Part shown: in pieces, positions 8,995 to 18,257 of the stretch
Layout: each line of letters begins with the position of its first letter
Position numbering within the stretch: position 1 is the first letter of the stretch
Assembly: GCF_016097405.1 (NCBI RefSeq)
Contig: NZ_JAEHGD010000001.1
Span: 962,307-1,026,306, forward strand
DNA length: 64,000 nt
Origin: a methane-oxidizing endosymbiont of Gigantopelta aegis
GTDB taxonomy: Bacteria; Pseudomonadota; Gammaproteobacteria; Methylococcales; Methylomonadaceae
Direction of reading: 5' to 3'
Made by a program: the position numbers and the translations under genes
The notes under the pieces: generated by a model
What the model was told of the DNA's origin: nothing
Database searches by the model: none
What the model saw: the letters and a program-made list of their open reading frames with translations, nothing else

Positions 8995-9726
8995 TTATTC
9001 TTTATCCAACCATTCTGCTAACCGGGCTTTAAGGCGTAACACGGCTTGTGAACAAATTTGACTGACCCTAGATTCACTGACCTCCAACACCTGCCCTATT
9101 TCCCGTAAATTCAATTCTTCATGATAATAAAGCGATACAACCAGTCTTTCGCGTTCTGGCAATTGTCGAATAGCGTCTGCCAAAGCACGATGAAAATCTT
9201 TGTCCAATAAATTATCCACCGGTTGTTGATTATTCGCGTGTGCTTCGCTGAGAAAAGCGTCACCGTGCTGATCCATCTCATGCATACTGAAAACTTTGCA
9301 GCCCACAGTATCTTGTAAAATATGCTGATACTCACTCACAGAAATACCCATATACTCAGCCACATCTTTTTCCAGTGCTTCCCGCCCCAGTTTATTTTCA
9401 AGCTCGCGTATAGCTTCTGAGACCTGCCGTGCTTTTTTATGCACAGAGCGCGGCGTCCAGTCCGAACGTCTGACTTCATCCAGCATCGCCCCGCGAATAC
9501 GGATGCCGGCATAGGTTTCAAAACTTGCACCTTGTGAAGTATCGTAATTTCTTAAAGCTTCCAGCAAGCCCACCATGCCGGCCTGAATCAAATCATCGAC
9601 CAACACGGTATCGGGCAATCGTCCTTGTAAATGATAAGCTATGCGTTTGACGAGAGGAATATGCTGAAGAATCTGATCTTCGGCACTTCCAGTTTGAATT
9701 GAGGCATACATTGCTGCGCCATTCAC
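8995..9726 (-). CDS. fliA: Flagellar sigma factor FliA (sigma-28)
   Basis: FliA directs RNA polymerase to late flagellar and chemotaxis promoters and is held by FlgM until the hook is complete. The 243 residues contain region 2 (DDLIQAGMVGLLEALRNYD, FETYAGIRIRGAMLDEVR), region 3 and a C-terminal region 4 helix-turn-helix (NLREIGQVLEVSESRVSQI). The start is taken as the GTG at 9726, which overlaps the fleN stop (GTGA) and has a GAGGA site in front; an ATG five codons in (9711) is the alternative. Translational coupling with fleN is likely. Confidence 0.94.
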   Translation of the reverse strand: MNGAAMYASIQTGSAEDQILQHIPLVKRIAYHLQGRLPDTVLVDDLIQAGMVGLLEALRNYDTSQGASFETYAGIRIRGAMLDEVRRSDWTPRSVHKKARQVSEAIRELENKLGREALEKDVAEYMGISVSEYQHILQDTVGCKVFSMHEMDQHGDAFLSEAHANNQQPVDNLLDKDFHRALADAIRQLPERERLVVSLYYHEELNLREIGQVLEVSESRVSQICSQAVLRLKARLAEWLDKE

Positions 9727-10595
9727 GCCACATCCTCTTCCGAACTGTATTGAATCATGCGTTCTACAAAAAATTCCAGATAACCGCCGGCCCGTGACTT
9801 AATTGGCCAATTATTAATGGTTTTTGCCAATTGTTTAAACGCCATTGTCACCTGGCTTTGTGGGAACAATTCGACGACCGGTGTTTGCTTTTGCACCGCC
9901 TTGCGTAAACTCTCATCCATTGGGATAGAGCCTGCAAATTGTAAATTCACATCCAAATAACGATCGGTAACCTTACAGAGTTTGGCGAATAAATTGCGCC
10001 CTTGTTGCGCCGATTGCACCATATTCGTGACAATATGAAATTTACTCAGTGCATAATCGCGGTTCAATAATTTGATATAGGCATAAGCATCGGTCAACGA
10101 GGTTGGTTCATCACAGACCACGACGATGATTTCCTGACAGGCACGGGCAAAATTGACGACACTTGCCGAAATTCCAGCCGCCGTATCGACGATTAACACA
10201 TCCAAATCTTTATCGATCTCGCTGAAAGCCCGAATAACGCCAGCTTGTTCAACCGTCGATAATTCAGACATATGCTGGATCCCGGAGGAGGCCGGAATGA
10301 TTTTCAACCCGGCAGGGCCTGTCAACATAATTTCGGACAGTGTTTTTTCGCCCCTCAAGACATGTGATAAATTATATTCTGGCGACAAACCCAACAATAT
10401 ATCGACATTCGCCAAGCCCATATCCGCATCGAGCAGCGCTACCTGACGCCGCATGCGAGCCAGGGTAACACCTAAATTAACGGCTAGATTTGTTTTTCCG
10501 ACACCGCCCTTACCACTGGTCACAGCGATGACACGAACCGGTTTTGTTTGACTCATTTTTCTAATTCCAGCTGCCTGGTCCTGTACGTTAGGCAT
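9723..10595 (-). CDS. fleN: MinD-like flagellar number regulator FleN/FlhG
   Basis: FleN (FlhG) is a ParA/MinD-type ATPase that limits flagellar number and counters FleQ and FlhF at the pole. The Walker A motif is GKGGVGKTNLAVNLG, and DADMGLANVDILLG and DTAAGIS are the other nucleotide-site motifs. The N-terminus has DQAAGIRKM, matching the DQAxxLR activator helix that stimulates the FlhF GTPase. The start is set at the ATG at 10595 because it puts this helix at the extreme N-terminus as in homologues; a start 24 bases upstream also stays open. It overlaps flhF by 8 bases. Confidence 0.93.
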   Translation of the reverse strand: MPNVQDQAAGIRKMSQTKPVRVIAVTSGKGGVGKTNLAVNLGVTLARMRRQVALLDADMGLANVDILLGLSPEYNLSHVLRGEKTLSEIMLTGPAGLKIIPASSGIQHMSELSTVEQAGVIRAFSEIDKDLDVLIVDTAAGISASVVNFARACQEIIVVVCDEPTSLTDAYAYIKLLNRDYALSKFHIVTNMVQSAQQGRNLFAKLCKVTDRYLDVNLQFAGSIPMDESLRKAVQKQTPVVELFPQSQVTMAFKQLAKTINNWPIKSRAGGYLEFFVERMIQYSSEEDVA

Positions 10596-12027
10596 GGCCT
10601 TCGGCCACCCATTGTTCATAATCGTCTAATTCGTCCTGCGCTTGCTCCAACGCCTCTGTACAGTGTTGAATCAAATGTTCAGGATCGGGTTCAGCGATAT
10701 CTTCCGGTACTTGCTGCCCATTCGTGACAAAAGCCAATGGCAATTGCTGCTCCATAATGGCGGACAAAACCGCACCGGGCGATATCGTCTCATCAAGTTT
10801 AGTCAAAATACCGGCACTTGGGGAAAATATTTTAAAGGCATCAATAATTTCCATAGCGACACGATACGGTGTCGTGGCTGACATGACCAGATAACGTTGA
10901 ATCGGCCTATCGTCCTGTTGCAAGGTGTCGATTTGTTCGGCCAACCGCATATCTTTCTGACTCATGCCGGCGGTATCGATCAAAATCAAAGCTTTATCTT
11001 TAAAGCTATGGATATGATGGCTCAATTCATCGGCATTGTTCGCAACTCTGACGGGCACATTCAGAATCCGCCCATACGTGCTGATTTGTTCATGTGCACC
11101 GATCCGATAATTATCCGTCGTAATCAACGCCACTTGCCGATGCCCATGCTTCAGAATAAATTGCGCCGCCAGTTTCGCCAATGTCGTAGTTTTACCGACA
11201 CCGGTCGGCCCAACCAAAGCCACAACGCCACCATGTTCCAACAAATCATCCTCCGCCACGGGCAAAATACGGCCTAACATTTCCTGCGCTTTTTCAAATG
11301 CGAATTCGGTCTCTTTATGTGTCCCCAGCCGATTGGCGATTTTGATACCCAATTTTTTAGAAAACCCCATATCCGCCAAGCGCCGCAATAAATCCAGTCG
11401 TACCGGATGATGCTGCCGATCCTGATGCCAGTTCATTTCCGCCAGGCGCGCATCGAGTACCGATTTCAGCGATTTCATTTCTTTGCCCAGTTGTTGCCGT
11501 ACTTGCTGCATCATCTCGTCAAGTGGAAATGGCGTGACTTCCTTTTTCGTTTTTTCAGGCTTGCTTACTTTTTTGCGCGTCAGTGACTCATCCAGTAATT
11601 GATCCAGATGCGGTGACTTATCCAGTTTAGAGGCGATATGACGACTGCGTTGTCGGCTACTGGCCAGGTTGATTTTTTCCGCATACCCCACATAGGCATC
11701 GGCAGGCGAGCGGCGCGCTGGAGATACCGTGCCATCGGCTCCTTTTTTACGCGCACTTGGCACCACATGCACCGGTTTTTGTGTTCGTCCAAAATCAGTC
11801 AGCTCAACTTTATCCGGTTTAGGCTGATCTGTCGTTTTCAAGTCATCATCAATATCTGTTTTCAACGTATTTTGAACGGCCTGCTCATCAAAATCACGCG
11901 CGGCAACAATTTCAACACCGCCATCGACTGAACGATTCGACATAATCACCGCATCGCTGCCAAGCTCATCTTTGACCATCGCCATGGCTTTTCGAATATC
12001 TGGCGCAAAAAAACGTTTTATTTTCAT
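10588..12027 (-). CDS. flhF: Flagellar biosynthesis SRP-type GTPase FlhF
   Basis: FlhF marks the cell pole for flagellar assembly. The 479 residues have an N-terminal basic B domain (about 1-165, MKIKRFFAPDIRKAM), an N domain, and an SRP-type G domain with P-loop GPTGVGKTT at 273-281, DNYRIGAHEQ (G2/I-box region), DTAGMS (G3) and TKLDE (G4). The start overlaps the flhA stop by four bases (ATGA). Gene order flhA-flhF-fleN-fliA is the standard polar-flagellum order. Confidence 0.95.
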   Translation of the reverse strand: MKIKRFFAPDIRKAMAMVKDELGSDAVIMSNRSVDGGVEIVAARDFDEQAVQNTLKTDIDDDLKTTDQPKPDKVELTDFGRTQKPVHVVPSARKKGADGTVSPARRSPADAYVGYAEKINLASSRQRSRHIASKLDKSPHLDQLLDESLTRKKVSKPEKTKKEVTPFPLDEMMQQVRQQLGKEMKSLKSVLDARLAEMNWHQDRQHHPVRLDLLRRLADMGFSKKLGIKIANRLGTHKETEFAFEKAQEMLGRILPVAEDDLLEHGGVVALVGPTGVGKTTTLAKLAAQFILKHGHRQVALITTDNYRIGAHEQISTYGRILNVPVRVANNADELSHHIHSFKDKALILIDTAGMSQKDMRLAEQIDTLQQDDRPIQRYLVMSATTPYRVAMEIIDAFKIFSPSAGILTKLDETISPGAVLSAIMEQQLPLAFVTNGQQVPEDIAEPDPEHLIQHCTEALEQAQDELDDYEQWVAEGHA

Positions 12028-14141
12028 TGTGCTTCCTCAACACTCTGTGCTTGCTGACCAACCGTTGAAATCACACGAATTTGTTTATCCTGTGGAATTT
12101 CGTTATAGGCCAAAACATGCAATCCGGGAATGGAATGGCGTACAAAGCGTGCCAGCCAGGGCCTGACATAAGAGGAAACCAGCAAAACCGCCGGTTTTCC
12201 TTCCATTTCGATGCGTTGAACAGTCTCTTCGAGTGATTTTAACATTTGTTCTGCAAGTCCAGGTTCCAGACCAGCGCCGCCCTCGGTCGCCGTTTGCAAA
12301 GATTGCTGCAAAATCCGTTCCAACTCAGGATCTAACGTCATTACCGCCAATTCCGGCTCTACCCCATTGATTTCATGGACAATTGAGCGCCCTAATGCGG
12401 CACGGACCGCCGATGTCAACATGTCGGGATCTTGACTCTTCGCTCCATATTCGGCCAATGTTTCGGCAATCGTCCGAATATCGCGAATAGGAATACCTTC
12501 CTGCAAAAGGTTTTGTAGCACTTTGACCACCACGCCTAAAGGCAGCGTTTTTGGCACCAAATCCTCGACCAGTTTCGGCGCCACTTTAGCCAGATTATCC
12601 AGGATCTGCTGTGCTTCTTCATAGCCAAATAATTCATACGCATGTTCTTGCAGCAGATGGCTTAAATGGGTTGCCACCACGGTACTCGGGTCGACAACGG
12701 TATAACCTAAGGTTTGCGCATGATCTTTTAACGATGGGTCGATCCAGACCGCATCCAAGCCAAAAGCTGGATCTTTACAAGGCTGACCCGATAATTCACC
12801 AAAAACTTGACCGGGATTGATTGCCAACTCCAGATCGGGAAAAATCTCGGCCTCGCCGACAGTCACGCCTTGTAAGGATATTCGATATTGGGTAGGTGCT
12901 AAATCGAGATTGTCGCGAATATGCACCGATGGAATCAAAAAGCCCAGCTCTTGTGACAGTTTTTTCCGAACCCCTTTAATCCGCGACATCAATTGCCCGC
13001 CCTGATTTTTATCCACCAGCGGAATCAACCGATAACCCACTTCTAACCCGATCATATCAACCGGTTGTACATCATCCCAGCCCAATTCCTTGATTTCAGG
13101 CGGCCCTTGCTCTGAAGGCAAGGCATCGACCCTGTCGCGTTCTACCGCTTCCTTCTGATGGCGCTGCCGAATCATCCAGGCCGCCGCCAACAACATGGCC
13201 GATAACAAAATAAAAACCATATTCGGCATGCCGGGAATAATGCCCAACATGCCCATCACCGCCGCCGTAATCAGCAACACTTTCGGATCATCGAATAATT
13301 GACTGGCGACCTGATTACCAACATTCTGATCACTGCCTCGCACCCGTGTCACAACAATCGCAGATGCGGTTGACAGCAACAATGCCGGAATCTGTGCGAC
13401 CAGCCCATCCCCGATGGTCAACAAAACATACACCTCACCGGCATCGGCAAAGCTCATGTCATGCTGGCCCACGCCAATCGCTAAACCACCGATAACATTG
13501 ACAAACAAAATAATAATACCCGCAATGGCATCACCTCGGACGAATTTACTGGCACCGTCCATAGAACCATAAAAATCGGCCTCGGCGGCGATTTCTTCCC
13601 GCCTTGCTTTGGCCTGCTCCTGCGTAATCAGGCCAGAATTCAAATCGGCATCAATCGCCATTTGCTTGCCCGGCATGGCATCAAGGGTAAAACGAGCCCC
13701 CACTTCGGCGACACGCCCCGCGCCTTTGGTGACGACGACAAAGTTGATGACGACGAGAATGGCAAATACGACTAACCCGACGGCGAAATTACCACCGATG
13801 ACAAAAGAACCGAACGCCTCGATGACCTTGCCTGCGGCATCTCCGCCCTCATGCCCCTTTAGTAAGACAACGCGGGTGGAGGCAACATTCAGGGCCAACC
13901 GCAACAGAGTCGACACCAGAATAATGGTTGGGAATACGGCAAATTCCAGCGGTTTCATGGTATATAAAACCACCAACAAAATAATCAGCGAAAATGCAAT
14001 ATTGAAGGTGAAAAACAGATCCAGCAAAAATGGCGGCAGCGGTAAAATAATCATCGCCAGAATCATGACGATGACCAGCGGTGCGCCCAATCCTAGACTG
14101 GACACATTGCGAAAAAACGCGCTTATTTTAGCCATGTCCAT
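12024..14141 (-). CDS. flhA: Flagellar type III export gate protein FlhA
   Basis: FlhA forms the nonameric export gate ring of the flagellar type III secretion system. The 705-residue protein has eight membrane helices in about the first 330 residues, with the family signature around LRLALNVASTRVVLL and the FHIPEP-region motif ARFTLDAMPGKQMAID. A large cytoplasmic domain ends near RPWLARFVRHSIPGLHVL. The start MDMAKISAFF could also be at the third codon. It follows flhB after 5 bases. Confidence 0.96.
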   Translation of the reverse strand: MDMAKISAFFRNVSSLGLGAPLVIVMILAMIILPLPPFLLDLFFTFNIAFSLIILLVVLYTMKPLEFAVFPTIILVSTLLRLALNVASTRVVLLKGHEGGDAAGKVIEAFGSFVIGGNFAVGLVVFAILVVINFVVVTKGAGRVAEVGARFTLDAMPGKQMAIDADLNSGLITQEQAKARREEIAAEADFYGSMDGASKFVRGDAIAGIIILFVNVIGGLAIGVGQHDMSFADAGEVYVLLTIGDGLVAQIPALLLSTASAIVVTRVRGSDQNVGNQVASQLFDDPKVLLITAAVMGMLGIIPGMPNMVFILLSAMLLAAAWMIRQRHQKEAVERDRVDALPSEQGPPEIKELGWDDVQPVDMIGLEVGYRLIPLVDKNQGGQLMSRIKGVRKKLSQELGFLIPSVHIRDNLDLAPTQYRISLQGVTVGEAEIFPDLELAINPGQVFGELSGQPCKDPAFGLDAVWIDPSLKDHAQTLGYTVVDPSTVVATHLSHLLQEHAYELFGYEEAQQILDNLAKVAPKLVEDLVPKTLPLGVVVKVLQNLLQEGIPIRDIRTIAETLAEYGAKSQDPDMLTSAVRAALGRSIVHEINGVEPELAVMTLDPELERILQQSLQTATEGGAGLEPGLAEQMLKSLEETVQRIEMEGKPAVLLVSSYVRPWLARFVRHSIPGLHVLAYNEIPQDKQIRVISTVGQQAQSVEEAQ

Positions 14142-14146
14142 ATCGG

Positions 14147-15277
14147 TTACCTCTGTCTGAATTCATCGGGCACATCAATCTTATCGGGAGGCACCGGCTT
14201 CTCCCAGCCATTTTCGGTCGCCGCCTGTAACTGGAACACATAAGCTAAAACCTGAGCCACTGCCAAAAATAGGCCATGTGGAATTTCCTGATTTAATTCA
14301 GTGGAATAATACAGCGCCCGTGCTAAAGAGGGTGCGGCAACCAGCGGCACATCGGCGCCAATCGCAAGATTTCGAATTTGCGCGGCAATCAAGTCGGTCC
14401 CCTTAGCCACGAGTATCGGCGCGCCCTCGCCATTTTGGTCATATCGCAAAGCGACAGCAAAATGGGTTGGATTGGTCACGATGACATCGGCTTTAGGCAC
14501 CTCATCCATCATCCGGCGTTGAGAAATTTCCATCTGTGCACGCCGAATCCGGCCTTTTATCTCAGGATTTCCCTCCGATTCCTTGCTTTCATCCTTAATC
14601 TCCTGCTTAGTCATCATCAATTGTTTGGTGTGATTCCACAACTGATAAGGCACGTCGATCAGCACAACCAATAATAACGCCGCACTTAACAATAAAAAGC
14701 CCCGGGTAATGATATCACCGGTTTGATAGATTGCCTGTTCAACCGGTAAGCGATTCATCTGCATAAAATCATGCCAATATACGTCAAATAACAGCCAGGC
14801 CATCAGAAACACAATACTCACCTTGGCAATGGCTTTCAAAAGCTCCACAGCGCCTTGCAGGCCAAACATCCGTTTCAGGCCTTTTAAGGGATTGAATTTG
14901 GAAAATTTGGGCTGAATCGCTTCACTGCTGAAATTCCAACCGCCCATCATCATCGGCGTGATCAACGCCGCCACCATCATGGTCAAACCAAAAACGGCAA
15001 CCAACGACACAGCATCGAATATAGCTTGACTGAAATGCTCGGTCAGTGCTTTCGAATCGAAAATTTCACTGCGACTGAGACTGAAATGCTCGACCATGAT
15101 GTCAGCCAGACTCAATGCCATGGATTTGCCTAGAAATAGCAACATCACCGCACTGACAATCAGCGACACAAAGGTGTCTAGTTCCTTCGAACGCGGAACC
15201 TGGCCTTTTTTGCGGGCATCGGCCAGCCGTTTCGCCGTCGGCTGCTCGCTTTTATCTTGCCCAGAATCTTCTGCCAT
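14147..15277 (-). CDS. flhB: Flagellar export gate / substrate-specificity switch protein FlhB
   Basis: FlhB joins the export gate and switches secretion from rod/hook to filament substrates. The 376 residues have the N-terminal motif DKSEQPTAKRLADARKKGQ, four membrane helices between about 35 and 215, and the autocleavage site NPTH at 269-272 (VTNPTHFAVAL). The start overlaps the fliR stop (TGATG), so its translation is normally coupled to fliR, which here is interrupted by an insertion. Confidence 0.96.
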   Translation of the reverse strand: MAEDSGQDKSEQPTAKRLADARKKGQVPRSKELDTFVSLIVSAVMLLFLGKSMALSLADIMVEHFSLSRSEIFDSKALTEHFSQAIFDAVSLVAVFGLTMMVAALITPMMMGGWNFSSEAIQPKFSKFNPLKGLKRMFGLQGAVELLKAIAKVSIVFLMAWLLFDVYWHDFMQMNRLPVEQAIYQTGDIITRGFLLLSAALLLVVLIDVPYQLWNHTKQLMMTKQEIKDESKESEGNPEIKGRIRRAQMEISQRRMMDEVPKADVIVTNPTHFAVALRYDQNGEGAPILVAKGTDLIAAQIRNLAIGADVPLVAAPSLARALYYSTELNQEIPHGLFLAVAQVLAYVFQLQAATENGWEKPVPPDKIDVPDEFRQR

Positions 15278-16599
15278 CAGGGTATTCTCAAAATATCACG
15301 GATCAGAGCAAAACTCCTCGCCAATATAGCCTGAAAACCGTCCAGCATATCCGGCATCATGATCCAGATTAAAACCATTCCCATCATAATGGTAATGGGA
15401 AAACCGATGCCAAAAATCTGTAACTGCGGTGCAGCGCGTGAGGCCACACCAAAACTGATATTGACAAATAAAATCGTCGCCAGAACCGGTAATGCCAATG
15501 AAACACCGCCGACAAAAATCTGACGGCTCCAACGTATTATCTTCCATAGATCAGCACTATTCATGCCAATATCGGCAATCGGCAGCGTGGTAAAACTTTG
15601 TGCCAGCATTTCAATCAGGATTAAATGGCCATTTACCGCCAATAAAATCAAGCTGGCCGAAACAATAAAGATCTGTGCCACCACCGGGACTTGTACGCCA
15701 GTGGCCGGGTCAACCAGGGAAGCAAAGCCAAGCCCCATGCTGTAAGCGATCGACTGACCTGCAACCAACATAACCGAAAATGCCATTTGCAGAATAAAGC
15801 CAGTTGCAATACCGATAAAAATTTGCTGGATCGCCACCATGAACCCCCGATGGCTAAATAGCTCTATCGCCGGCAAGGGCGGTAATACGGGAACAATGAC
15901 AAAGGTAATCAAAGCCGCTAGTATCACACGAATCCGAGCGGGAACACGGCGACCACTGAAAACGGGAACGGAAATGAATAGGGGCTGTTGCCATTTCACA
16001 TAGGTAACCATAAAAAGGCGCAAGCCAGAGCGATAGAGCCTTCAAAATTTCGTTTGAGTTTGTCATATCGCGTGGCGATCGCTCTGAAATGCTTAAGTCT
16101 TGCAAACACATTTTCAACGAGATGGCGATATTTGTAGAGACACCAATCCATTTCATCATTTCCCCGAGTTGAATTCTTTTTCTTGGGATAACAGGAACAG
16201 CCCCTTTGTCTTTAATTTGAAGACGTAATGCTTCACTGTCATAGCCTCTGTCAGCAACTATATAGTCACCTTTTGGGAGCTCTGCAACTAATTTCGGTGC
16301 TTCTTTACAGTCATGAACTTCGCCGCCTGTCACTGAGAAATGAATAGGAAGACCACAGGCATCAACGGCCATATGAATTTTACTGGTGTTCCCGGCGACA
16401 GATTTCCCTATCGCTGTTTCTTGTTCACAGGCCGCACCACTACTATGCTGATGTGCTTTCACAATACTCCCATCAATAAATTCCCATTCCAGGTCTGGAT
16501 CAACAACCAAGGCGTTAAAAATACCCATCAGTTTTTCTTTACGAGACCAGTCATTGAATCGTTTATATACCGCATTCCAATTACCAAAAGCCGTGGGTA

Positions 16600-17723
16600 T
16601 ACTCTTCGCAAATGAGAATTTAGCATAAAAGATGACGTAATGGAGTGAAATATATAAAATAAGGCCATGTCGAATTACACCCTTCCAGAGACTGAATTAG
16701 CCGATTTGCGCGAAGCCCATGGTGAGCTTCGAGAAAAACGTGATGCAGACCGAGTTAAAGCCATCATTCTTTTAGGTTCAGGCTGGTCAGCAACAAACGT
16801 TGCCGAAGCACTTCTCATTGACCGCAATACAATCCGTACCTACTATCGAAAATATAAGAAAGGTGGTCTTGCTAAACTCCTACAAACTCAGCATGTTGGA
16901 AGTGCCAGTTTCTTATCGGTTTCAGAAGCGACCGAGTTGGATGAATATCTGCAGAAAAATCTTCACTTAACCGCTAAATCGGTTGCAGCTTACATTAAAG
17001 AGCGTTGGCAGGTTCGCTATAGTGAACGCGGTGTGACAGCCTTGCTGCATCGCTTGGGTTATGTCTATAAAAAGCCCAAGCTGATACCCGGCAAAGCTAA
17101 TGCAAAAGCCCAACTGGAGTTCCTTGAGAAATATCAACAACTAAAGGAAGACAAGCAGCCCGAAGACTTGATATTGTTCATGGATGGTGTTCATCCACAA
17201 CATAATCCTGTAATGGCTTGTGGTTGGATTAAGCGTGGTGTGGAATTCACGATTCAGAGTAATACCGGGCGTCAACGTCTCAATGTCAACGGTGCAGTCA
17301 ATATCGATTCTCTGGATACTGTCTGCCGCTTCTATGACACCATCAATGGCGAGGCAACGATTGATCTTTGTAAGGCGATTGAAGAACGTTACCCGAAGGC
17401 TGGGACTATTTACATCATTTGCGATAATGCACGCTACTACCGATCAAAGGCTGTCAGACAATTTCTTGAAATGTCGCGAATTGAATTAGTGTTTTTACCG
17501 CCGTATGCGCCGAATCTTAATTTGATTGAACGGTACTGGCGATATTTCAAGAAAGAAATCTTATATGACCAGTATTATGAAACATTCAAAGAATTCAAAA
17601 TAGCCTGCGAGACATTCTTTTCTGAGCCAGAAAAGCATGTCGACAATTTGCGCTCACTTTTAACTGAGAATTTTCAAATTATCGGTGCATGATGGTTTGC
17701 TCTATTTTCATGTGCGGAGAGTA
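16600..17723 (+). mobile_element. IS630-family element inserted in the IS5 transposase
   Basis: A 1124-base element with imperfect terminal inverted repeats TACTCTTCGCAAATGAG / TACTCTCCGCACATGAA, flanked by TA duplications (16598-16599 and 17724-17725). Comparison with IS5 copies 2 and 3, which read GGGTAAATCTC without interruption, fixes the insertion point exactly. TA duplication and the transposase type identify IS630/Tc1-mariner. Confidence 0.93.
16667..17692 (+). CDS. IS630-family transposase (intact)
   Basis: The 341-residue DDE transposase has an N-terminal helix-turn-helix (about 25-75, GWSATNVAEALLIDRNTIRTYY), a winged-helix segment (about 100-140), and a catalytic core with Asp173 (LFMDGVHPQ), Asp253 (ICDNARYY) and Glu288 (NLIERYWRYFKK). 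No frameshift or stop is seen, and it is flanked by both terminal repeats, so this copy may still be active. It runs opposite to the host IS5 transposase and to fliR. Confidence 0.95.
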   Translation: MSNYTLPETELADLREAHGELREKRDADRVKAIILLGSGWSATNVAEALLIDRNTIRTYYRKYKKGGLAKLLQTQHVGSASFLSVSEATELDEYLQKNLHLTAKSVAAYIKERWQVRYSERGVTALLHRLGYVYKKPKLIPGKANAKAQLEFLEKYQQLKEDKQPEDLILFMDGVHPQHNPVMACGWIKRGVEFTIQSNTGRQRLNVNGAVNIDSLDTVCRFYDTINGEATIDLCKAIEERYPKAGTIYIICDNARYYRSKAVRQFLEMSRIELVFLPPYAPNLNLIERYWRYFKKEILYDQYYETFKEFKIACETFFSEPEKHVDNLRSLLTENFQIIGA

Positions 17724-17972
17724 TAAATCTCTCCAGGGACAACCTACTCGCAAGCGATAAAAAATACCTTCGACTGTTTTTCGAAGACAAGGTTTGTCAT
17801 AAATTCCCATTTTCAACATAATTATCTTCAGTTTCTCCCAAAGTTCATCCGTAAGCATTTGTCGGGGCATAGTTTGCTTGTTTTTGAGTCAAAACAGCCC
17901 CTAGTGCTCCAATACGAAAAAATGGCCAGATAAATGCAGCAACCCAGTTCAAAATCTGTTGCTCGGTGAGAA

Positions 17973-18245
17973 TCATCCGATCAAGTTAGGAATTTCCCGT
18001 ACCAGCGTTTGAAAATAATCGATGATCATTTGCAACATCCATGGTCCTGCAATCATCAACACGACAATGATCGTCGCCAGTTTAGGAATAAAGGTCAATG
18101 TCTGTTCTTGAATTGAAGTGGCCGCCTGAAACATTGAAACTAAAAGCCCTACAGCCAACGAAGATAATAAAATTGGCGCCAATAATTTAACCGCGACTAA
18201 AACGGTTTCCTCAGCAATGACTGATATGGTTTCCGGTGTCATCAT
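17973..18245 (-). CDS. fliQ: Flagellar export channel protein FliQ
   Basis: FliQ is a small, two-helix subunit of the FliPQR export channel. The 90 residues begin MMTPETISVIAEETVLVAVKL with membrane helices at about 15-40 and 50-78 and the family motif QEQTLTFIPKLA. The stop overlaps the native fliR start (ATGA). It lies 12 bases after fliP. Confidence 0.94.
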   Translation of the reverse strand: MMTPETISVIAEETVLVAVKLLAPILLSSLAVGLLVSMFQAATSIQEQTLTFIPKLATIIVVLMIAGPWMLQMIIDYFQTLVREIPNLIG

Positions 18246-18257
18246 GGCGCGGCTCCT

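Larger units (their letters stand above)
15996..17870 (-). pseudogene. IS5-family transposase, interrupted and frameshifted (copy 1)
   Basis: The DDE transposase starts MPRQMLTDELWEKLK at 17870 and is cut by the IS630-family element after CPWRDL. The rest resumes near 16597 with NWNAVYKRFNDWSRKEK. Catalytic motifs are FIDGS and VADRGYD; the third, LVENVFARLKHF, lies in a different frame because of a five-T run (16177-16181, minus-strand A5) where copy 3 has six. Reading through A6 gives the expected C-terminus ending ACAFLWLPM at 15996. The A5 form is either a mutation or a site of minus-one programmed frameshifting. Nesting alone makes this copy non-functional. Confidence 0.88.
15981..17901 (-). 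mobile_element. IS5-family element, copy 1, carrying a nested IS630-family element
   Basis: The ends are GGGGCTGTT (15981) and its complement AACAGCCCC (17901), flanked by TA duplications (15979-15980 and 17902-17903) inside fliR. Without the nested element it is about 795 bases. The 17901-side end lacks about 57 bases that copy 3 has between the terminal GGGGCTGTT and the TTGACTC motif, so this end is a deletion form. The TA target, the size and the DDE protein place it in the IS5 family, probably the IS427-like group. Confidence 0.92.
15277..17976 (-). pseudogene. fliR: fliR, export gate protein gene split by nested insertion sequences
   Basis: FliR is part of the FliPQR export channel. 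Its true start is the ATG at 17976, overlapping the fliQ stop (ATGA), and it encodes MILTEQQILNWVAAFIWPFF, the normal FliR N-terminus. After 25 codons an IS5-family element (15981-17901) intervenes. The remainder (FISVPVFSGRRVPARIRV...) continues to 15277. Removing the element plus one TA duplication gives an exact 258-residue FliR reading RIGALFISVPVFSG across the junction. A frame starting inside the element (16023) could make a tail with an IS-encoded leader but without the first native membrane segment. Flagellar export is probably lost. Confidence 0.95.

Noticed and set aside
13609-14160. A 183-codon plus-strand frame opposite flhA
   Set aside because: It is antisense to well-conserved FlhA sequence and has no recognisable content, so it is a shadow of FlhA codon use.
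15277-16023. The open frame beginning [11 protein letters not shown] as the natural FliR start
   Set aside because: Its first residues are encoded by the IS5 end. The true FliR start is at 17976, overlapping fliQ.
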